Shown piece after piece: positions 1 to 6,037 of a DNA stretch of 8,031 bases; the stretch's first letter is position 1; each line of letters opens with the position of its first letter. Position numbers and translations under genes: made by a program. The stretch comes from JAVEVF01 sp034005175. Its GTDB lineage: Bacteria; Actinomycetota; Coriobacteriia; Anaerosomatales; SLCP01. The stretch covers positions 1-8,031 of the forward strand of contig JAVEVF010000086.1 of the NCBI GenBank assembly GCA_034005175.1, read 5' to 3'. A model generated the notes under the pieces. It saw only the letters and a list, made by a program, of their open reading frames with translations. It searched no databases and was not told where the DNA came from.

Positions 1-105
1 GCAGGGACCGAAGCCACAGCCATCCTTCAGCGGCTCGGACGCATATCTTCACCGCACGGCACCACGGTGAAGATCGAAAATGATATCGGCCGGGTGCTGC
101 CGTGA
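1..105 (+). CDS. C-terminal end of an unrecognised protein (partial, runs in from the left)
   Basis: Frame 1 is open from the first base to a TGA at 103-105 and encodes 34 residues ending in DIGRVLP. I do not recognise the family from so short a tail. The stop codon sits inside the sequence GTGA, so it overlaps the GTG start proposed for the next gene by 4 bases. That arrangement is typical of translationally coupled genes and is the main reason to believe this frame is coding. The residue mix (one Gly-rich stretch and a short amphipathic segment) is unremarkable. Its function can only be read from the sequence to the left of the window. Confidence 0.55.
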   Translation, partial: AGTEATAILQRLGRISSPHGTTVKIENDIGRVLP

Positions 106-1025
106 ACGACGCCCGCGACACCCATGAGTTCGGACTGCGAGAAGACACCGCGTGTCACGAGGACCGGTCTCCCGCCCGCATCGTGTGCCGTGAACGCGTC
201 CGCATGAACAAGGTGCGCGCTCGTCGAAGGCGGCGTGCCTTGTTCGGTGCGGCACTGGTCGTGATGGGACTCATGGCCGGATGGCGTGCGTTCACACCGA
301 GCGACACCGATTCGCTGAGCGAACACCTCTCCGCACGCACTCGACCATCGGTCTCTCGGGCTGTGGCGCTGCGTCAGATCCCTTCACAGCCGCAGGGTCC
401 GCCCACACCTGTCTTCGCCACCCACCAAACCATGCAGCTACACCTGCCGGTGCCGCTGAACAGCCTCACTGAGATAGCCTTCCATCAGGCCTCCAATCCC
501 TTGGCACTCCCAATGGAATCCCTGCTCCCCGATGCGGATCCCGAAAGCGCCAATGGAAAGAGGGGCACCGGCCGCATCAGCGCTAGGGAAGATGATGAGT
601 CCGATGAGCCCGCCGTCCTCGAAGGCAAGGTCATCCGCATGTGGCGCTCGAATCGCCGAGGCAACCCTGACACAGCGGCCGACGTGGGAGCTCTTCCAGG
701 AACGCCGGTATTCGCCCCAGTGAGCGGAACAGTCATAGAGGTGAAACCCTATGATCTCTACGGAAAGTACGCGGATGTCGAGATTCACATCCGGCCGGAG
801 GGCTGGCCTGAGGCCGACCTCGTCATGATCCACCTCACCGACCCCACCGTACGTGCAGGCGATATCGTAGTTGGCGGGCTTACGCGCATCGCTGCGGTAC
901 GGCTGCTCTCGGATCGTGTCCACCACCAGATCGCCGACTACACTCCTGACGGCGGCGACCATACGCACGTCCAGCTCAACCGCATGGAGGAGCTAGTCGC
1001 CACCGAGCCTGTCGACGAATCGTAA
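102..1025 (+). CDS. Membrane-anchored protein with a degenerate M23 (LytM-fold) peptidase domain
   Basis: 307 residues. An arginine-rich stretch (about 38-46) precedes a hydrophobic segment at about 47-62, which looks like a signal anchor placing the rest outside the membrane. Residues 65-170 are low-complexity, Pro/Ser/acidic linker. Residues 172-296 match the LytM/M23 beta-fold: a GTPVFAPVSGTVIEV strand pair (200-214), the IHLTDP segment with H244 where M23 enzymes have their YAH histidine, a V-x-AGD-x-V turn (250-256), and an HTHVQ motif with H287 and H289 in place of the usual HLHFE. The first metal motif, normally HxxxD, reads DxxxD here (D190, D194), so the usual first histidine ligand is absent. 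It may be a non-catalytic LytM protein that binds or activates other hydrolases, or an enzyme with an altered metal site; this is inference. The GTG start at 102 overlaps the upstream stop; ATG 204 (residue 35, just before the Arg-rich run) is a credible alternative. Neither has a strong ribosome binding site. The stop is TAA at 1023-1025. Confidence 0.75.
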   Translation: MNDARDTHEFGLREDTACHEDRSPARIVCRERVRMNKVRARRRRRALFGAALVVMGLMAGWRAFTPSDTDSLSEHLSARTRPSVSRAVALRQIPSQPQGPPTPVFATHQTMQLHLPVPLNSLTEIAFHQASNPLALPMESLLPDADPESANGKRGTGRISAREDDESDEPAVLEGKVIRMWRSNRRGNPDTAADVGALPGTPVFAPVSGTVIEVKPYDLYGKYADVEIHIRPEGWPEADLVMIHLTDPTVRAGDIVVGGLTRIAAVRLLSDRVHHQIADYTPDGGDHTHVQLNRMEELVATEPVDES

Positions 1026-1030
1026 GCGCC

Positions 1031-1047
1031 GTGCGTTTCATACGCAC
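1031..1047. terminator. Small hairpin between convergent genes, weak terminator candidate
   Basis: GTGCGT (1031-1036), a 5-base loop, then ACGCAC (1042-1047) form a perfect 6-bp stem in the 41-base gap between the stop of the LytM-fold gene and the stop of the DUF951 gene. No T-run follows on either strand, so it does not look like a classical intrinsic terminator. Its position between two converging stops is the only support for a termination role. Confidence 0.3.
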
Positions 1048-1066
1048 CGCGAGAGCATGACAGCCC

Positions 1067-1270
1067 TTACTCTCCTGCTCGTCGAAGGAATCCGCGAAAC
1101 CGCCGATCGAACTCGTGACGCACGAGCCGTACACGGCGCCCGCAACCACCGCACTCCACGTCGATATCCATGCCCACCCTCACGACCGTCCACTCGTTGG
1201 CCCCGCATGGGTGAGGCTTCTTGAGGCGAACGACGTCTCCGAGCACGACTGGGGTGATAGGGACGGCCAT
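1067..1270 (-). CDS. DUF951 family small protein (YyzM-like)
   Basis: 67 residues. The protein follows the DUF951 pattern closely: an LGDVVRLKKPHPCG segment at residues 10-23, then W27, then a VRVGMDIDVECGGCGRRV core (30-47) with a CxxC pair, then an RHEFDRRF helix. Three cysteines (in HPCG and CGGC) suggest a metal site or redox-active thiols, but no biochemical function is established for the family as far as I know. DUF951 proteins are common in Firmicutes and some Actinobacteria, often near chromosome-partition or translation genes. The ATG at 1270 is preceded by GAGGAGG about 4-5 bases upstream, a strong ribosome binding site. The gene starts 20 bases after the stop of the LytTR regulator on the same strand and is probably cotranscribed with it. 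The stop is TAA at 1069-1067. Confidence 0.88.
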   Translation of the reverse strand: MAVPITPVVLGDVVRLKKPHPCGANEWTVVRVGMDIDVECGGCGRRVRLVRHEFDRRFRGFLRRAGE

Positions 1271-1290
1271 GGGCTCCTCCTCGGCCTGGC

Positions 1291-2037
1291 TCAGATGCCA
1301 ACCGCGTGTCGAAACGCGCGCGCCTGGCGGCGGGCCACAGGGATGTGCGTCTCGTCGCGATCCGAGGCCACCACCACATACGCACCATCCGCGCGACGGA
1401 TCTCGTGAATCATGTTGAGGTTGATGAGATGGCTGCGGTGAACGCGCGTGAACGGCCCACCCGTGAGCTTGTCCTCGATCTCTCCGAGCGTGAAGTCGAC
1501 GAGGAACTGGTTCTCATATGTATGCGCATAGGTCGACTTGTTTCGTGCCGAGAAGAAGACCACTTCATCGATTGAGAGCAGAATCGTACGGTTGCCCTTG
1601 CGCACCGCGATTTTACGAAAGTCACCCTCGGCCACTCCAGAGCGTCCCTTAAGAAGGTTGCGCCTGTTGAGTGCGAGGCTTTCTACACGTGCGGCAAGCT
1701 CAAGTGAGCTGAACGGCTTGGCGACGTACTGCTGCACTCCTTGCTTGAAGGCGAGGATCTTGGCGAGGTCGTCGTCTTTGCGGGTGAGCACGATGACGGG
1801 GATGTCGGCCGAGGCCGGGTTGCCACGAATCTGAACGAGCACCATCCAACCATCCACCGCAGACATCATGATCTCCAATGTGATGACGTCGATGGACTCA
1901 TGCTCGACGACTTCGATTGCCTCGAATCCGTCAGCCGCGACAAGCACGCGCATTCCGTCAGCCTCAAGACCGGCCCGCACCATCTCGATTGTCGCCGGGT
2001 CGTCATCGACCACCAGGACACTGATGCCGTCGCTCAC
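1291..2037 (-). CDS. LytTR-type response regulator with Glu at the phosphoacceptor position
   Basis: 248 residues from the GTG at 2037. Residues 5-122 are a receiver domain and 141-248 a LytTR DNA-binding domain, the AlgR/AgrA-type architecture. Receiver residues seen are the acidic pocket in VVDDDP (D11, D12), T85 in VLTRKDD and K108 in AKPFS. The position that normally holds the phosphorylated Asp in the LLDIMMPGMDG-type motif is E55 (TLEIMMSAVDG), and the usual Pro after MM is Ser. LytTR signatures include FFSARNKSTYAHT (161-173), FTRVHRSHLINL (196-207) and the final IPVARR (232-237). The reading frame is open 36 bases further to a GTG at 2073, but neither the extra 12 residues nor that start's upstream sequence look functional. 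The start at 2037 gives MSDGISVLVVDDD, a normal receiver N-terminus. No sensor kinase is adjacent. The role is probably transcriptional regulation; the targets are unknown. Confidence 0.88.
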   Translation of the reverse strand: MSDGISVLVVDDDPATIEMVRAGLEADGMRVLVAADGFEAIEVVEHESIDVITLEIMMSAVDGWMVLVQIRGNPASADIPVIVLTRKDDDLAKILAFKQGVQQYVAKPFSSLELAARVESLALNRRNLLKGRSGVAEGDFRKIAVRKGNRTILLSIDEVVFFSARNKSTYAHTYENQFLVDFTLGEIEDKLTGGPFTRVHRSHLINLNMIHEIRRADGAYVVVASDRDETHIPVARRQARAFRHAVGI

Positions 2038-2088
2038 TGACTTGCACCCGCCCGCTGTCTGGGGAACAACCACTCATCGGCAAGAAGT

Positions 2089-2104
2089 GCCGCCTGTCGG
2101 CGGC
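2089..2104 (-). terminator. GC-rich hairpin downstream of nfnB, weak terminator candidate
   Basis: GCCGCC (2089-2094), loop TGTC, then GGCGGC (2099-2104) form a perfect 6-bp GC stem in the 100-base gap between the nfnB stop and the LytTR regulator start. Read on the minus strand it is followed by ACTTCTTG, which is only mildly T-rich. It could end nfnAB transcription or be a leader hairpin of the regulator transcript. No good promoter could be placed for the regulator in this gap: a TATAGT exists on the minus strand (2119-2114) without a matching -35. Confidence 0.35.
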
Positions 2105-2137
2105 CTACTACCGACTATACCCCAACAACGGCCGGCA

Positions 2138-3604
2138 TCACGCGCCGCGGGCACGCTCTGCAAGCCAACAGTCCATGGCGTGCGCAGCCTTCTTGCCGGC
2201 CCCCATCGCAAGGATGACGGTAGCTGAGCCAGTGACGATGTCACCACCTGCGAATACACCGGGCAGGTTCGTGGCGCCATCGTCGTCGGCCAGCACGTAG
2301 CCGCGACCCGATCGCTCAAGATCGGGCGCAGCCTGTGCGAGCAGGGGGTTGGCGCGCGTACCCACCGCGACGATCACGGTGTCGCACTCAATCTCGAACT
2401 CGCTGCCCATCACGCATACGGGCGCGCGCCGGCCACTCTCGTCGGGCTCACCGAGTTCCATGCGCGTAGCGATGAGGCCGGTCACGAAGCCGTCACGTCC
2501 CACGACCTCCGAGGGCGAGCACAACATCTTGAACTGCACGCCCTCCTGGCGCGCGTGGTGAACCTCTTCGCGCCGCGCGGGCATCTCGTCTTCGGTGCGC
2601 CTGTACACCAAGAACGCCTCCTGAGCCCCGAGGCGCAAAGCCGTGCGTGCCGCATCCATCGCCACGTTTCCGCCACCGATGACTGCCACCTTGCGCCCGC
2701 GAATGACAGGAGTGTCATAGTGCGGAAACTCGTATGCATGCATGAGGTTCACACGCGTGAGGAACTCGTTTGCCGAGTACACGCCGTTGAGGTTCTCACC
2801 CGGTACGCCGAGAAAGACCGGCAACCCCGCGCCTGAACCGATGAAGACCGCGTCATAGCCTTCGTCGGTCATGAGCTCCTCGAGAGTGTATGTGGCGCCG
2901 ATGACCGCGTCGGTGACGATCTCCACGCCCATCTCGGTAAGCATGAATATCTCGGCCTCAACGGTGGCCTTTGGCAGTCGGAACTCAGGGATACCGTACG
3001 TGAGCACACCGCCGGCCGCATGCAACGACTCGAAGACGGTCACCTCGTGGCCGAACCGCGCAAGCTCCCCTGCGCATGCAAGTCCTGCGGGCCCTGAGCC
3101 CACCACCGCGCAGCGATAGCCGGTAGGAGGGGCAACCTCGGGCACGCAGCGCTCCTCAAGCTCACATGCGAGGTCGTAGTCGCCAAGCCAGCGCTCAAGA
3201 CGCCCGATGGCAACCGGTTCGCCCTTCTTCGCCAGAATGCACGCAATCTCGCACTGCTCCTCTTGCGGGCATACGCGCCCGCATACCGCCGGCAGGGCGT
3301 TGCGCTCCTTGAGCACCGCTACGCCCTCGGCATACTCGCCGTCGATCATGTGGCCGATGAACGACTTGATATCGATGTTCACCGGACAGCCAGCGATGCA
3401 TGTAGCGTTGCGGCACTGAAGGCAGCGCATGGCTTCGGCGCGCGCCATTTCCTCGGTATAGCCCAACCCGACTTCATCGAAGTCGGTGGCGCGCTTAAGC
3501 GCATCACGCTCGGGCATGGGGGTGCGTGGTGCACGTGAGGGGCGGTGACGAGGTCGCTCGGCAGCCCCTCCCGGCCCGGTTGGCCCAGCGTCTACTGGTG
3601 ACAT
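2138..3604 (-). CDS. nfnB: NfnB/SudA-type large subunit of ferredoxin:NADP oxidoreductase (GltD-like)
   Basis: 488 residues. In Nfn complexes this FAD and iron-sulfur subunit, with NfnA, couples NADH and NADPH to reduced ferredoxin by flavin-based electron bifurcation. It belongs to the glutamate synthase small-subunit (GltD) superfamily. The N-terminal domain has two cysteine sets for [4Fe-4S] clusters: C61, C64, C69, C73 (CLQCRNATCIAGCP) and C108, C112, C118, C122 (CGRVCPQEEQCEIAC). An FAD-binding Rossmann motif follows at 167-190 (VVGSGPAGLACAGELARFG), then a second nucleotide-binding motif GGGNVAMDAART at 310-321 for NADP(H). The C-terminal FAGGDIVTGSATVILAMGAG (451-470) closes the FAD site. 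The ATG at 3604 was chosen because GAGGGG lies 6 bases upstream; the nearby ATG at 3610 has no spacing to it. The start lies 13 bases inside nfnA, so the two are likely translationally coupled. Stand-alone GltD-like or sulfide dehydrogenase names are alternatives, but the adjacent nfnA favours Nfn. Confidence 0.9.
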   Translation of the reverse strand: MSPVDAGPTGPGGAAERPRHRPSRAPRTPMPERDALKRATDFDEVGLGYTEEMARAEAMRCLQCRNATCIAGCPVNIDIKSFIGHMIDGEYAEGVAVLKERNALPAVCGRVCPQEEQCEIACILAKKGEPVAIGRLERWLGDYDLACELEERCVPEVAPPTGYRCAVVGSGPAGLACAGELARFGHEVTVFESLHAAGGVLTYGIPEFRLPKATVEAEIFMLTEMGVEIVTDAVIGATYTLEELMTDEGYDAVFIGSGAGLPVFLGVPGENLNGVYSANEFLTRVNLMHAYEFPHYDTPVIRGRKVAVIGGGNVAMDAARTALRLGAQEAFLVYRRTEDEMPARREEVHHARQEGVQFKMLCSPSEVVGRDGFVTGLIATRMELGEPDESGRRAPVCVMGSEFEIECDTVIVAVGTRANPLLAQAAPDLERSGRGYVLADDDGATNLPGVFAGGDIVTGSATVILAMGAGKKAAHAMDCWLAERARGA

Positions 3605-4431
3605 GAGCATCCCCTCGCGTACTCGGCGTCGGCGAGACGCTCCTCCTCGACATACACGCGTTGGCGGCTCATGAGCTCCTCGAAATCGACCTCCCAGCCG
3701 TCGAAGTCCGGCCCATCCACGCAACCGAACTTCGTCACGCCGCCCACGCTGACACGGCAGGCGCCGCACATCCCGGTGCCGTCCACCATGATGGGGTTGA
3801 GCGAGACTGTGCACGGAACGCCATGGTCTTTCGCGGTGGCGGCACAGAATTTCATCATGATGGCTGGTCCGATAGCCATGGCGTGATCGATCTCGCCGCT
3901 CTCCGCGAGACGCTTCAGCGGCGCCGTCACAAGCCCCTTCTCTCCTGCTGAGCCATCATCTGTCACGATCAGCAGCTCTCTGAGCGGCAGCGCTTCGAAC
4001 TCCTCGCGCAAGATGAGGAGATCGGCGGTGCGTGCGCCGAGAACGACCGTCACCTCGTTTCCAGCTGCAAGCATCGCCTGCGCGACTGGGTATGCGACCG
4101 CTGCTCCTACCCCGCCACCGACAACCGTCACGCGTCCGAGGTCGCTCACGTGCGTGGGCACGCCGAGCGGTCCTGCGACGTCTGCGAGCGAGTCGCCCAC
4201 CTCAAGATGGGTGAGCTCGTGCGTGGTCTTGCCGACCTGCATGAAGATGAAGCGTATCCAGCCCTCCTCACCAGACCAGTCCGAGAACGTGAAGGGCACG
4301 CGCTCTCCGCGCTCGGTCGTGCGCAGTATGAAGAACTGTCCCGCGCGGGTCTTCCGGGCCACCCTCGGGGCTTGCACCCCCATCTCGAACACCGACTCAG
4401 AAAGCTGGCGCTTGTGTACGATTTCGAACAT
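3592..4431 (-). CDS. nfnA: NfnA/SudB-type small subunit, FAD/NAD-binding ferredoxin-NADP reductase
   Basis: 279 residues. This is the small subunit of the Nfn complex, which handles NAD(H) through an FAD domain and a [2Fe-2S] cluster. Residues 1-95 form the ferredoxin-reductase beta-barrel with the FAD motif RVPFTFSDW (44-52) and FMQVGKTTHEL (63-73). The NAD-binding fold starts with VTVVGGGVGAAVAYPVAQAM (101-120). Near the C-terminus, VDGTGMCGACRV (216-227) and FGCVDGPDFDGWEVDF (235-250) supply C222, C225 and C237, with D217 placed to be the fourth ligand; an Asp/three-Cys [2Fe-2S] cluster is known in NfnA of Thermotoga. The ATG at 4431 has GGAGG four bases upstream. The reading frame stays open upstream to 4656, but that stretch reverses over apbE and is not coding. 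The same family is also called sulfide dehydrogenase beta subunit or a PyrK-like reductase; pairing with nfnB, which starts before this gene ends, decides the call. Confidence 0.9.
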   Translation of the reverse strand: MFEIVHKRQLSESVFEMGVQAPRVARKTRAGQFFILRTTERGERVPFTFSDWSGEEGWIRFIFMQVGKTTHELTHLEVGDSLADVAGPLGVPTHVSDLGRVTVVGGGVGAAVAYPVAQAMLAAGNEVTVVLGARTADLLILREEFEALPLRELLIVTDDGSAGEKGLVTAPLKRLAESGEIDHAMAIGPAIMMKFCAATAKDHGVPCTVSLNPIMVDGTGMCGACRVSVGGVTKFGCVDGPDFDGWEVDFEELMSRQRVYVEEERLADAEYARGCSCHQ

Positions 4432-4474
4432 CGATCCTCCAGACACGCCGCCGGCTGTGGCTCCATATCGCACA

Positions 4475-4502
4475 AGTATACTAATCCTCGACCGTCCGTC
4501 AC
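4475..4502 (-). promoter_or_regulatory. Candidate nfnAB promoter with a palindromic -10 in the divergent region
   Basis: On the minus strand, GTGACG (4502-4497) and TATACT (4480-4475) are separated by 16 bases, a fair sigma-70-type pair with the -10 about 44 bases before the nfnA start. The -10 lies in the perfect 8-base palindrome AGTATACT (4475-4482), so the plus strand also reads TATACT (4477-4482), about 38 bases ahead of the apbE start. The plus-strand copy lacks a recognisable -35. The motif is seen; promoter activity is inferred. Confidence 0.45.
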
Positions 4503-4519
4503 CGCGCCGGGGAGGCTTC

Positions 4520-5479
4520 GTGCTATACGCCGCACGTCCAGCCCGCTCACTGCTCGCCCTCGGGCTTGCCGCTTCGCTGATGCTAGACGGTTGCACCGTC
4601 AGGGATGAGCCTGTTCGTGACAGCCGAGAAGCGCTCGGCACAGTGGTTGCCATCACCGCCTATGGCGCGAACACCGATGCGGTACAAGCAGCAGCCAACG
4701 AAGCATATGCAGCCATGGGAGCGGTTGAAGCCGAGCTAGATGCGCATGATCCCGACTCAGCCATCGGCCGAGTGAACGCCACGAGCGCCCCAGAGCTCGA
4801 ACCACTGCCCCCGTATGCCGAGACCGTATTGGATGCGATATGCGCACTGGAGGTGCGTGAGTGGTTCTCGCCACAGCTGTGGGCGGCAAGCGAGTCGTGG
4901 GCCTTCGAAACCACGGGGCACGTGCCCACCGATGGCGAGCTCACCGCAGCCCTCGCCGACCCGCGTTACGACTTCGGGGGCGCCGAGAAGGGCGTCGCAC
5001 TCGATGAGGCGGCGAAAGCTCTGCGCGCAAGCGGGGCGGTAGATGGTGCGCTCATCTCCTCAGGCAGCACGACGCTTGCGTTCGGAACAAAGCCCGCCGA
5101 GGTGCCGTGGCGCATCGGCGTGGAAGACCCGCGAAGCCCCGACGCCATCATCGCCACCGTGGAAGCCGACGGCGACCTGGCGGTCTCGACTTCCGGCGAC
5201 TACCAACGGTACTTTAAGCGCGGCGGCGTGCGTTATCACCATATCCTCGACCCTGCTACAGGCCGGCCGGCGCGTGGGTTGCGTTCGCTCACCGTCATCG
5301 GCGACATAACGGGGCTGGAGTCAGACATCCTTTCCACGGCCCTCTTCGTGGCTGGGCCGGATGCCGCTACTGCCTACGCGCGCGAGCACGACTTGGGCTT
5401 GGTGCTTGTCGACGACGAAGGCCGGACACATATCGTGCCCGGCCCTGAAGACGCAACGTGGCAAGTCATATCTGAGTGA
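4520..5479 (+). CDS. apbE: ApbE-family FAD:protein FMN transferase, predicted lipoprotein, compact variant
   Basis: 319 residues. ApbE/Ftp enzymes split FAD and attach FMN covalently to Thr/Ser of flavoproteins such as RnfG, RnfD or NqrC, outside the cytoplasm. The N-terminus is a lipoprotein signal: hydrophobic 10-22, then LDGC with C25 the likely lipid-modified residue; Asp before Gly is unusual for a lipobox. Family landmarks are LGTVVAITAYG (39-49), an HDPDSAIGRVN segment (76-86, usual form S.Y.P.SEIS.LN), DFGGAEKGVALDEAAKAL (151-168), VSTSGDYQRYF (222-232), YHHILDPATGRP (239-250), and the metal-binding Asp/Thr pair D269 and T273 in ESDILSTALFVAG. The usual G.FDPT stretch is replaced by WFSPQLW (115-121), and the loop before DFGG is short. 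The start is GTG 4520 with GGAGG at 4511-4515. The frame is open back to 4013, but that part is antisense to nfnA. It is transcribed away from nfnA; no substrate flavoprotein is in view. Confidence 0.87.
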   Translation: MLYAARPARSLLALGLAASLMLDGCTVRDEPVRDSREALGTVVAITAYGANTDAVQAAANEAYAAMGAVEAELDAHDPDSAIGRVNATSAPELEPLPPYAETVLDAICALEVREWFSPQLWAASESWAFETTGHVPTDGELTAALADPRYDFGGAEKGVALDEAAKALRASGAVDGALISSGSTTLAFGTKPAEVPWRIGVEDPRSPDAIIATVEADGDLAVSTSGDYQRYFKRGGVRYHHILDPATGRPARGLRSLTVIGDITGLESDILSTALFVAGPDAATAYAREHDLGLVLVDDEGRTHIVPGPEDATWQVISE

Positions 5480-5488
5480 CGCAGCAGA

Positions 5489-5887
5489 CTACTCGCCCAT
5501 GAACCCCTTCACGAGGCCATAGACTACGGGCACCTCGTAGTACTGACCCTGAAACGCCTTGACCGCGCAGATGATCTCAAAGACAAAGAGCACGACTCCT
5601 ACCAACCATCCGATGACAGGAATCATCCAGACCACCCACGACACGATGCCGATAGCCAGTGCCTGGAATGCATGGAACTTCACGAACTGCTCATCCTTGT
5701 AGGGTTCGATGAGGATGGCTATGAGTGCCACCACCCAGAACAGATAACCGACCCCAGCGAGGATCTTGCTCGTGTCACTTGCAGGCCCGGGCCGCCCGCT
5801 CGGGGCAGACGGGGCAGCAGGTGGGGCTGGAGGCGGCGGTGCGGGGGGCGCGCCTGAAGGCTCTGTGTATCCGGTGTTCTCGCCCAT
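5489..5887 (-). CDS. Small proline-rich membrane protein, DUF4870/Tic20-like
   Basis: 132 residues. Residues 11-36 are a Pro/Ala/Ser-rich, presumably disordered cytoplasmic tail. It is followed by three hydrophobic segments at about 43-60, 74-90 and 92-109. Between the first two is EPYKDEQFVKFHAFQAL (61-77), which resembles the K.-FV.FHA.QA signature of the DUF4870/Tic20-like family. The last segment is followed by a short AFQGQYYEVPVV tail as in those proteins. No enzymatic function is known for the family; it is usually annotated only as a membrane protein. The ATG at 5887 has GAAGGG 7 bases upstream. An ATG 7 codons earlier (MKEKGLD) has no ribosome binding site, and still earlier in-frame sequence runs over the divergent M23 gene. 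The gene converges on apbE with only 9 bases between stops, leaving no room for a separate terminator. Confidence 0.8.
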   Translation of the reverse strand: MGENTGYTEPSGAPPAPPPPAPPAAPSAPSGRPGPASDTSKILAGVGYLFWVVALIAILIEPYKDEQFVKFHAFQALAIGIVSWVVWMIPVIGWLVGVVLFVFEIICAVKAFQGQYYEVPVVYGLVKGFMGE

Positions 5888-5917
5888 GTCGAGTCCCTTC
5901 TCTTTCATGGCGTAGAC

Positions 5918-5953
5918 CCGAAGGCCCCATTCAGGTTTGAATATACCCTTCGG
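5918..5953. repeat. Nested inverted repeat upstream of the DUF4870-like gene
   Basis: An outer stem CCGAAGG (5918-5924) pairs with CCTTCGG (5947-5953). Inside it, ATTCA (5929-5933) pairs with TGAAT (5938-5942) around the loop GGTT. Both arms match perfectly, separated by short unpaired joints. It lies 31 bases before the start of the DUF4870-like gene on its transcript side and about 85 bases before the M23 start. It could be an operator or an mRNA leader hairpin; it overlaps a minus-strand TATATT that might be a -10. The structure is seen, the role is not known. Confidence 0.5.
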
Positions 5954-6037
5954 CGCTGCTAACATTGACGAGGAATGCGCCTTCCGGGGCGAACTGCCGA
6001 TATACATTAGAGAACCGCCCACCGGAGGTATCACACC

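Noticed and set aside
438..968. 176-residue minus-strand frame opposite the LytM-fold gene
   Set aside because: The plus-strand frame shows the M23-fold signature; the antisense frame has no recognisable domain and is a high-GC shadow.
3611..3814. N-terminal extension of the nfnB frame
   Set aside because: It overlaps the nfnA coding sequence on the same strand in another frame and is Arg-rich shadow sequence; GAGGGG six bases before ATG 3604 marks the start.
4013..4519. Long N-terminal extension of the apbE reading frame
   Set aside because: It is antisense to nfnA, has no protein-family signal, and the lipoprotein signal with a good ribosome binding site begins at 4520.
4432..4656. N-terminal extension of the nfnA frame
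   Set aside because: It runs through the divergent promoter region and antisense to apbE; ATG 4431 has GGAGG and the family N-terminus.
5965..6008. TTGACG (5965-5970) with TATACA (6001-6006) as a promoter for the M23 gene
   Set aside because: The spacer is 30 bases, far from the 16-18 expected, and no other -10 fits.
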